From: Phycisphaerae bacterium
GTDB taxonomy: Bacteria > Planctomycetota > Phycisphaerae > UBA1845 > UTPLA1
Assembly (NCBI GenBank): GCA_016935885.1
Contig: JAFGQA010000433.1
Span: forward strand, 1 to 8,990
Reading direction: 5' to 3'
DNA: 8,990 nt
Both the position numbers and the translations under genes were made by a program. This document shows, one piece after another, positions 1 through 4,553 of the stretch. Numbering within the stretch: the stretch's first letter is position 1; each line of letters opens with the position of its first letter. The notes under the pieces were generated by a model that was not told the DNA's origin, did no database searches, and was given only the letters and a program-made list of their open reading frames with translations.

Positions 1-225
1 CTCAGCTTCGCCCGCACAGGCTGATTCTCGGGCGCCAGGCGGCGTAGGCCAGGGCACGCAGTAACTAGTTAAGTGCCAAAGTCCAGAGTCCGGCCTTCGG
101 CCGACCGATGAATCGCCGTGGACGCCTGAAGGCCAACGCCGAAAGGTCCGTCCGAAGGTGCTTTCCGGTAATAGGGGAGGGAAGCCCGCGAATCGCACTC
201 CTGAGTGATCCGTCCGGCCGGTTCG

Positions 226-248
226 GCCATCTCCTGGCAGGAGATGGC
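226..248. repeat. Perfect 9-bp hairpin
   Basis: GCCATCTCC (226-234) and GGAGATGGC (240-248) are exact reverse complements around a 5-nt loop, TGGCA. The geometry (9-bp stem, 5-nt loop) matches the palindromes at 3252-3274 and 8939-8961, though the sequence differs. A short TTTT run lies 13 nt further right (262-265), so a weak rightward terminator is possible. Confidence 0.6.
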
Positions 249-510
249 GGCTCCGTGGCGGTTTTCAATCGCGGCGACTTGCATTTTTCACATACTTGTG
301 CTATCAATTGACGGCGAAGGGAGTGATGTCCCTGCCATGCTCGATCACGGAGGCACGCGCTTTTTGAACCGTTAAACCTGAACCCGCAGGGGGCTGGCCG
401 GTGCATGACTGCTGGGCGGACTCCGAAACCTCGGAGAGGTCTGGCCTTCCCGCGAGGCTCCCACCTTGTTGAGAGGGTTCAAAAAACAGCTTCCGACCGG
501 CATTGCGGCG

Positions 511-544
511 GAGACGTTGCTCGCCTTTCAGCGAGACCCGTCTC
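511..544. repeat. Two-tier stem-loop
   Basis: Outer arms GAGACG (511-516) and CGTCTC (539-544) enclose inner arms CTCGC (520-524) and GCGAG (531-535) with loop CTTTCA. The right half shares bases 534-544 with the neighbouring stem at 534-563, so the two cannot form together. Confidence 0.5.
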
Positions 545-571
545 GTCGAGGCGATGCGGGTCTTCTTCTTT
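534..571 (+). terminator. Candidate rightward intrinsic terminator
   Basis: AGACCCG (534-540) pairs with CGGGTCT (557-563) across a 16-nt loop. A T-rich tail, TCTTCTTCTTT, begins inside the 3' arm (561-571). The tail lies on the plus side, so this would stop a rightward transcript from 1-530, not the leftward pgpA transcript ending at 591. The large loop and interrupted T tract keep confidence modest. Confidence 0.4.
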
Positions 572-590
572 GGCTCACCCAGGCCAGGCA

Positions 591-1142
591 TCACGCACCA
601 ACGCCGAACCATTGTGGCACAACGTACACCCCCAGGTGCAGCAGCCCAAGCGTGTATAGCCCCGCCACCACGTCGTCCAGCACAACTCCCCACCCGCCCG
701 GCACCCGCCGCTCGATCCACCGTGCCGGCCACACCTTGACGATATCGATCGCCCGCTCAAGAAAGAACGCAGCCACAACGACCTGCCACGTCACAGGCAA
801 CGCGAACACCGCAACGAGGTAGCCCGGCAGCTCGTCGATGACATTCTTCCTGCTGTCCTCCTCGCCGAGCACCTTGTCCGTCCGGTCCGCGATCCAGACG
901 GACAGCAGCGTGAACACGACAACGAACGCCGCATAAGCCCCCCAGCCGATCTTCAGCCAGTAGGCCAGTGCCAGGTACAGCGGCACCCCTACGACCGCGA
1001 CCGCCACCGTTCCGGACGCCGCCGGCACGAAACCCAGATAGGCCAGCGACCCAATGAACAGGACCACACGATCTGGCAGCCCCGTGCGTGTGGCCACATC
1101 TGGGCTTGGTGCCTCTTCCTGACCTGACGGTTCAGCAGTCAT
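591..1142 (-). CDS. pgpA: Phosphatidylglycerophosphatase A
   Basis: This 183-residue integral membrane protein matches PgpA, which dephosphorylates phosphatidylglycerol phosphate to phosphatidylglycerol at the inner membrane. The family blocks appear in order: FVPAASGT (38-45), the acidic VIDELPG block (101-107), ERAIDIVKVWP (129-139), and GGWGVVLDD with VAG (149-161). These align with the E. coli WDEFIG, FRxLDxxKPWP and GGMGIMIDD blocks. Hydrophobic segments lie near 26-38, 46-63, 66-85, 107-127 and 155-175. Several usually conserved positions differ: PGT is SGT, WDE is IDE, FR is ER and KPWP is KVWP, while the acidic residues, R130, D133 and K136 remain. The ATG at 1142 lies 11 bp inside the end of mtnP and has no clear ribosome-binding site, so translation is probably coupled. 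An extended frame to 1178 would add an implausible Cys-rich leader. Confidence 0.88.
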   Translation of the reverse strand: MTAEPSGQEEAPSPDVATRTGLPDRVVLFIGSLAYLGFVPAASGTVAVAVVGVPLYLALAYWLKIGWGAYAAFVVVFTLLSVWIADRTDKVLGEEDSRKNVIDELPGYLVAVFALPVTWQVVVAAFFLERAIDIVKVWPARWIERRVPGGWGVVLDDVVAGLYTLGLLHLGVYVVPQWFGVGA

Positions 1143-2049
1143 CACAGGACAGTCGAATCCTCGACAGCAACACGCCATAGCGCTCCACCGTCTCCGGCGA
1201 AATGCCTTCCCGGTTTGTCCAGATCGCCAGATCGAGCGCGTCCTGACAAGCGCACCTCACCGGGTGCGCGCCAGCGCGCTCCTGCTCGGCCATCGCCCGC
1301 AACGCCGCCTTCATCAATGACACACAATTGGCTGTCGCCGCCTCCACGTTTCCGATGATCTCCGCAAGGAGCGCCTGCTTGTCCATCGACGTGTCGTGTG
1401 GACGCCAGCAGTCGTAATCGGTCGGCAGCGCGATCAAGGCGTAGCACATCTCCGCCTCTCGAGCCAGCTTGGCCTCGGGCATGCAGGTCATGCCGATCAG
1501 ATCGCCGCCCCACGACCGGTGCATCTGGCTTTCCGCGACGGTCGAGAACGCCGGGCCCTCCATACACACATAAGTCCCCCCATCGTGGACCGTTACGTCC
1601 ACCGACTCCGCCGCCGACAGCAACGTCCGCCGCAAGTCCGGGCAAAACGGATTCGAAAGCTCGACGTGCACCGCGATACCCGGCTCGTCGAAGAAGGACG
1701 AGGCCCGCCGCGTCGTCTTGTCCACGACCTGATCCACCACCACCAGATCCCGCGGCCGGATCTCCTCCCGCAGGCTGCCGGTGGCCCCGCTCGCGATGAC
1801 GCTCGTGACGCCCAACGCCTTCAGGGCGTAGATATTCGCCCGATATGGCACCGCCGACGGGCAAAACGTGTGTCCCTCCCCGTGTCGCGGCAGAAACGCG
1901 ATCTCGATCCCCTCCCATCGTGTCCGAACGATCGGCGCACTGGGCCGGCCAAACGGCGTATCCACCTCGCACCGCTCCCCACTCACCTCAGCCAGCAACG
2001 CCTGTCCCAGGCCGGTACCGCCGATGACGCCGATAATCCTGTCCGCCAT
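1132..2049 (-). CDS. mtnP: S-methyl-5'-thioadenosine phosphorylase
   Basis: A cytosolic 305-residue enzyme that phosphorolyses 5'-methylthioadenosine, the by-product of polyamine synthesis, to adenine and methylthioribose-1-phosphate for methionine salvage. It belongs to the purine nucleoside phosphorylase/MTAP family. GVIGGTGL (7-14) is the N-terminal phosphate loop. LPRHGEGH (53-60) is followed by PYRANIYALKALG (68-80). Then come ASGATGSL (87-94), MEGPAFST (163-170) and GMTCMPEAKLAREAEMCYA (186-204). TDYDCW (210-215) is typical of enzymes that bind 6-aminopurines, which favours MTAP over inosine/guanosine phosphorylase. The C-terminal 50 residues are Cys-containing and less conserved. The ATG at 2049 is preceded by AAAGGGA at good spacing and begins right at the conserved domain; the open frame upstream to 2187 is rejected. 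It is the first gene of a leftward pair with pgpA. Confidence 0.93.
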   Translation of the reverse strand: MADRIIGVIGGTGLGQALLAEVSGERCEVDTPFGRPSAPIVRTRWEGIEIAFLPRHGEGHTFCPSAVPYRANIYALKALGVTSVIASGATGSLREEIRPRDLVVVDQVVDKTTRRASSFFDEPGIAVHVELSNPFCPDLRRTLLSAAESVDVTVHDGGTYVCMEGPAFSTVAESQMHRSWGGDLIGMTCMPEAKLAREAEMCYALIALPTDYDCWRPHDTSMDKQALLAEIIGNVEAATANCVSLMKAALRAMAEQERAGAHPVRCACQDALDLAIWTNREGISPETVERYGVLLSRIRLSCDDC

Positions 2050-2101
2050 CTCAGATCCCTTTCCAGATTCCACGGACCGCCCGCTAATCCAAGCACGAGG
2101 C

Positions 2102-2130
2102 ACTATGACCTCCGCGCCCGAATCCGTCAA
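2102..2130 (-). promoter_or_regulatory. Promoter of mtnP-pgpA
   Basis: Read on the minus strand, TTGACG (2130-2125, five of six matches to the -35 consensus) is followed after exactly 17 bp by CATAGT (2107-2102, four of six matches to the -10). Initiation near 2095 would give a leader of about 45 nt ending in the mtnP ribosome-binding site. Confidence 0.55.
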
Positions 2131-2167
2131 TTCCGGTGCCCGGCGCTTCACTTGCGCGCAACAGGCG

Positions 2168-2173
2168 TAGAAT
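2168..2173 (+). promoter_or_regulatory. -10 box of phosphotransferase gene
   Basis: TAGAAT matches five of six bases of the -10 consensus and ends 7 nt before the ATG at 2181, so initiation would fall at or beside the start codon. The -35 is weak: TTCACT at 2147-2152 leaves a 15-bp spacer. No Shine-Dalgarno sequence precedes the ATG. Together these suggest a leaderless mRNA. Confidence 0.4.
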
Positions 2174-2180
2174 ATGAGTG

Positions 2181-3230
2181 ATGCCACGCCAACGGGAGCA
2201 ATTCACCTCGGAAGAGCTGGCCATCGTGCTGAGCAACTACGACCTTGGCATCGTCGGCGGCGTCCGGGAATTCCCGCGCGGGTCTCACGCTGCCGCCAAG
2301 ATGGTCATCACGACGGACAAGGGCAAGTACCTGCTCAAGCGGCGCCCCAAGACGGAGGTGGACCCTTATCGCGTCGCGTTCTCCCATTCCCTACAGAGCT
2401 TCCTCGCTTCGAGGAACTTCCCGCTCCCCCACCTGATCGGCACGCGCGAACACAACAACTCGATGCTCAAGATGGGCAATTCGATCTACGAGGTGTTCGA
2501 GTTCATCGACGGAGAGCCCTACGACAGCGGCCTCGTCGCCACCTACCAGTCCGGCAAGACGCTCGGGCTCTATCACCAGCTCGTGCGGGAATACGAGCCC
2601 GAGTGGGACCCACCCCACGGCCATTATCACGATTCCAAAAGCGTCCGTGCCTTCTTCAAGCCGCTGGCGGAGACGCTCGTGAAGACGCCGTCGGTCCGCG
2701 GCAAGAAACAGGATCTGATCGAGCTGCTCAAACTGCTTCGCAGCGCCTACACCGGTGCCGCCAAGGCCGCCAATGACCTGGGAATGCCCAAATGGGAAAC
2801 ACAAATCGTCCATTCAGACTGGCACCCCGGCAATATGCTCTTTGACAAAGGCCACGTGGTCGCGGTGATCGACTACGACGCCGCCCGCATCCAGCCTCGC
2901 GTCATGGACGTCGCCAACGGCTGCACGCAGTTCTCTTTCGTGGCAGGCGGCCGAGATTTGTCCACATGGGAGGACCGCACAGACCATCTTCGCGCCAAGC
3001 GCTTCCTCCGCGGGTACGATGAAATGAACCTCCTCAGCAAGGCGGAGCTCGAGGCCGTGCCATTCCTGATGCAGGAAGTGCTCATCGCCCAGACCATCCC
3101 GCCCATCATCAGAACCGGTGGCACGTTCGCCGAACTCGACGGGTTCGGATTCTTGAACGTCGTCCTCCGCAAGGTCCAATGGCTCCAGGAGAACCGGAGC
3201 AGGCTGGATCTCGACGCCCCTGATGAATAG
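2181..3230 (+). CDS. APH-fold small-molecule phosphotransferase
   Basis: A 349-residue soluble kinase-like protein of the APH/choline kinase/type II homoserine kinase superfamily. The N-lobe has a beta-strand lysine in KYLLKRRP (K53), which should contact ATP phosphates. The hinge region is YEVFEFIDGEPY (103-114). The catalytic loop HSDWHPGNMLF (211-221) carries the base D213 and metal ligand N218. IDYDAA (230-235) is the DFG-equivalent metal-binding segment. The C-terminal 100 residues are mostly helical and should form the substrate pocket. The substrate cannot be read from sequence. Homoserine kinase-, CotS/spore-coat- or methylthioribose kinase-like members share these motifs, and drug resistance is only one possibility. 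The ATG at 2181 is preferred; a GTG at 2178 is one codon upstream in frame. It diverges from mtnP across about 130 bp, so a sulfur-salvage link is possible but unproven. Confidence 0.82.
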   Translation: MPRQREQFTSEELAIVLSNYDLGIVGGVREFPRGSHAAAKMVITTDKGKYLLKRRPKTEVDPYRVAFSHSLQSFLASRNFPLPHLIGTREHNNSMLKMGNSIYEVFEFIDGEPYDSGLVATYQSGKTLGLYHQLVREYEPEWDPPHGHYHDSKSVRAFFKPLAETLVKTPSVRGKKQDLIELLKLLRSAYTGAAKAANDLGMPKWETQIVHSDWHPGNMLFDKGHVVAVIDYDAARIQPRVMDVANGCTQFSFVAGGRDLSTWEDRTDHLRAKRFLRGYDEMNLLSKAELEAVPFLMQEVLIAQTIPPIIRTGGTFAELDGFGFLNVVLRKVQWLQENRSRLDLDAPDE

Positions 3231-3237
3231 TCGGGCG

Positions 3238-3274
3238 CCACTGGCAGGTGCCACTGGCAGCTTGCCTGCCAGTG
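3238..3274 (+). repeat. Palindromic CTTG-loop element, copy 1
   Basis: It starts 8 nt after the phosphotransferase stop codon. CCACTGGCAG occurs twice as a direct repeat (3238-3247 and 3251-3260). The second copy forms a 9-bp hairpin: CACTGGCAG (3252-3260), loop CTTGC, CTGCCAGTG (3266-3274). The layout matches 8939-8961 with compensatory stem changes. No T tract follows, so it is not a standard intrinsic terminator, though it could protect the mRNA 3' end. Confidence 0.65.
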
Positions 3275-3375
3275 CGATCCCCGGGGCGTGCGCTTCTCCG
3301 TACACCAGACGCCCCCACACGACTGGCTTGCCGTTTGGCGGAGCACCCACACGCGCAGTCCCGGTCCAGGCCAAG

Positions 3376-3403
3376 TTGCGTCCACAACCAACCCGACTAC
3401 AAT
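3376..3403 (+). promoter_or_regulatory. Candidate nth promoter
   Basis: TTGCGT (3376-3381) and TACAAT (3398-3403, five of six matches to the -10) are separated by 16 bp. Initiation near 3410 would leave a 5' leader of about 67 nt before the GTG at 3477. The same CTACAATCC string recurs twice upstream of the permease operon. Confidence 0.4.
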
Positions 3404-3476
3404 CCCCACCACGTGAGGGCTCGGCCTCGCGGGAGGGGACGTTGCCTGCTCCCGTGATCTCTCAGGCCGTGAACTC

Positions 3477-4241
3477 GTGGACCCTAATCCCTTGAATCCT
3501 CGAATCCCCCCAGCCTCGCATCCTTCGACCCTCGAATCGCTCAGCGCCCGGCGCCGGCGCGCCGCCGCCATCTGCAAAGCCCTGCACAAACTCTATGCTG
3601 ACGCGGATACTGCCCTGCGGCATCGCTCCCCGCTGGAACTCCTCGTTTCCACCATCCTCTCCGCCCAATGCACCGACGAGCGCGTCAACAGGGTCACGCC
3701 GTCGGTCTTCAAACGCTACAAGAGCGCTCGCGACTTCGCCGGGGCAGACCCGGCCGATCTCGAGGAGCTGATCCGATCCACGGGTTTCTTCCGCAACAAG
3801 ACCAAGAACATCATCGGCGCCGGTCGGGTCATCACCGACCGGTTCAACGGCCGCGTCCCCGACACGATGGAAGAACTGCTCGAAGTGCCCGGCGTATCCC
3901 GCAAAACCGCCAACGTCGTCCTCGGCACCTGGTTCAAGAAGAACGTGGGCTTCGTCGTCGACACGCACGTTGGCAGGCTCGCCCACCGTCTCGGGCTCTC
4001 GTGGCGATCCCGCAACAACAAGGATGCCGTCAAGATCGAGAAAGACCTCATGGAGGTCTTTCCCCAAAGGGAATGGACCTACCTCGGCCACGCCCTGATC
4101 TGGCACGGCCGCAAGGTCTGCCCCTCCCGCAAGCCAGATTGTGAGCGATGCACTCTCTCGAAGTGGTGCCCCTCGGCCTTCTCCTTCGACGCCAACCCGG
4201 CCGCGGCCCGACCACAACGCAAGCGAAAGAAACGCACGTGA
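3477..4241 (+). CDS. nth: Endonuclease III (DNA glycosylase/AP lyase)
   Basis: This base-excision repair enzyme removes oxidised pyrimidines and cleaves the abasic site by beta-elimination. The 254 residues contain the helix-hairpin-helix VPGVSRKTANVVL (137-149) with catalytic lysine K143, and VDTHVGRLAHR (161-171) with catalytic aspartate D162. The Fe-S cluster loop has the standard C-x6-C-x2-C-x5-C spacing (C215, C222, C225, C231). LSAQCTDERV (61-70) is also typical of the family. It is about 40 residues longer than E. coli Nth. The excess is an N-terminal Pro/Ser-rich stretch (3-20), encoded by a degenerate AATCCTCG repeat, and a basic tail ending RKRKKRT that could add DNA affinity. The GTG at 3477 is the first usable start after an in-frame stop at 3414. 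TTG at 3492 is the only other common start before the conserved domain, and neither has a good ribosome-binding site. Confidence 0.93.
   Translation: MDPNPLNPRIPPASHPSTLESLSARRRRAAAICKALHKLYADADTALRHRSPLELLVSTILSAQCTDERVNRVTPSVFKRYKSARDFAGADPADLEELIRSTGFFRNKTKNIIGAGRVITDRFNGRVPDTMEELLEVPGVSRKTANVVLGTWFKKNVGFVVDTHVGRLAHRLGLSWRSRNNKDAVKIEKDLMEVFPQREWTYLGHALIWHGRKVCPSRKPDCERCTLSKWCPSAFSFDANPAAARPQRKRKKRT
3486..3539 (+). repeat. Degenerate AATCCTCG repeat, 5' copy
   Basis: Imperfect units of about 8 bp related to AATCCTCG (AATCCCTTG, AATCCTCG, AATCCCCC, CATCCTTCG, ACCCTCG, AATCGCTC) run through the first codons of nth. They encode its Pro/Ser-rich N-terminal residues. A similar block lies just downstream of nth. 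Confidence 0.5.
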
Positions 4242-4263
4242 ACCGGCGGCGCGTCGGGCGTGT

Positions 4264-4310
4264 GAATCCTGCGACCTTCCGATTCCTACATCCTCGAATC
4301 CCTCAATCCT
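4264..4310 (+). repeat. Degenerate AATCCTCG repeat, 3' copy
   Basis: GAATCCTGCGACC, GATTCCTAC, ATCCTCGA, ATCCCTCA and ATCCTATG follow one another in the same orientation and with about the same period as the block at 3486-3539. The two blocks bracket nth. Confidence 0.45.
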
Positions 4311-4330
4311 ATGGCAATTCACGTTTGAGC

Positions 4331-4411
4331 GTGCCCCGTCCTTTGCGAGGCAAAGGTGGGACTGCATCGCACGACCGCCTCCCACCCTTTCTTTCAGAAA
4401 GGATGGGGCAC
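4331..4411. repeat. Inverted pair of REP-like hairpins (BIME-like)
   Basis: The forward unit at 4331-4360 begins GTGCCCCGTCC and folds as CCTTTGC (4340-4346), loop GAG, GCAAAGG (4350-4356). The unit at 4381-4411, read on the minus strand, begins GTGCCCCATCC and folds as CCTTTC, loop TGAAA, GAAAGG. Both heads and both TGGG tails match while the stem tips differ, so they are two members of one palindromic repeat family in opposite orientation with a spacer of about 20 bp. This is the arrangement of bacterial interspersed mosaic elements, which in other genomes are mobilised by REP-associated tyrosine transposases. No such gene is in the window. Confidence 0.65.
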
Positions 4412-4486
4412 ACGCACACGGCACACGGCCACCACACTCAATCGTTGGCTGGTCTAGGACTGTGGATGGCGGGTCGTAGCTCAAGC

Positions 4487-4507
4487 TGCTACAATCCGCT
4501 ACAATCC
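4487..4507 (+). promoter_or_regulatory. Extended -10 and GCTACAATCC direct repeat
   Basis: GCTACAATCC is repeated without spacer at 4488-4497 and 4498-4507. The first copy lies in TGCTACAAT, a TGn extended -10 followed by a five-of-six TACAAT hexamer. I see no good -35. Initiation near 4502 would give a leader of about 50 nt for the permease-HflK operon. The doubled motif could also be an operator. Confidence 0.35.
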
Positions 4508-4553
4508 GCGCGGCCGGGCACTGAGAGGATATGTCTCAGCGTGAAAGGCGTCC

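Larger units (their letters stand above)
1..590. other. Gene-poor, hairpin-rich left end
   Basis: I see no convincing gene here. The open frames on both strands are short, lack ribosome-binding sites and give Arg/Pro/Ala-rich translations typical of non-coding GC-rich DNA. The stretch does hold several strong inverted repeats: 226-248, 421-436 (CTCCGA / TCGGAG around AACC), 511-544 and 534-563. TGAACCC at 379-385 can also pair with GGGTTCA at 475-481, closing a domain of about 100 nt. An AT-rich island at 279-307 (TTGCAT, 17 bp, TATCAA) is a weak promoter candidate. It may be an untranslated RNA gene, the remnant of a decayed gene, or simply spacer. Confidence 0.55.
4242..4553. other. Intergenic region before permease operon
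   Basis: This 312-bp gap between nth and the permease-HflK gene shows no credible gene. In order it holds a degenerate AATCCTCG repeat block (4264-4310), an inverted pair of GTGCCCC-headed hairpins (4331-4411), and a duplicated GCTACAATCC motif with an extended -10 box (4487-4507). The permease ribosome-binding site AAAGG follows at 4544-4548, 5 nt before the ATG. Confidence 0.6.

Noticed and set aside
65..406. Overlapping short open frames at the left end
   Set aside because: They lack start signals, recognisable motifs and sensible composition, and they run through a perfect hairpin at 226-248.
380..445. Cobalamin-type riboswitch suggested by GGCTGGCCGGTG and nearby GC-rich blocks
   Set aside because: The conserved B12-box order and core do not match, and no rightward gene follows for the switch to control.
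466..490. tRNA T-arm-like string around GGGTTCAA
   Set aside because: The flanking bases do not form a T stem, and no acceptor, D or anticodon arm can be placed around it.
534..563. Terminator for leftward pgpA transcription
   Set aside because: On the minus strand the hairpin is followed by a mixed sequence without a T tract. The only T run (complement of A at 481-486) is too far away.
2050..2187. N-terminal extension of mtnP up to 2187
   Set aside because: The extra 46 codons precede the conserved GVIGGTGL block, cover the promoter and enter the divergent gene. The ATG at 2049 has a good ribosome-binding site.
2391..3589. Long minus-strand open frames under the phosphotransferase gene
   Set aside because: They are shadows of the strongly supported plus-strand kinase. 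They match no family I recognise and change no conclusion about the kinase.
4331..4411. CRISPR array or integron attC site
   Set aside because: There are only two units, in opposite orientation, with a single short spacer and no cas or integrase gene. A REP-like pair explains it better.
3462..4484. A 340-codon minus-strand open frame opposite nth
   Set aside because: It lies antisense to a clear endonuclease III. Its translation is low-complexity Gly/Val/Asp-rich and mirrors the third-position GC bias of nth. It crosses the repeat-rich gap and has no ribosome-binding site.
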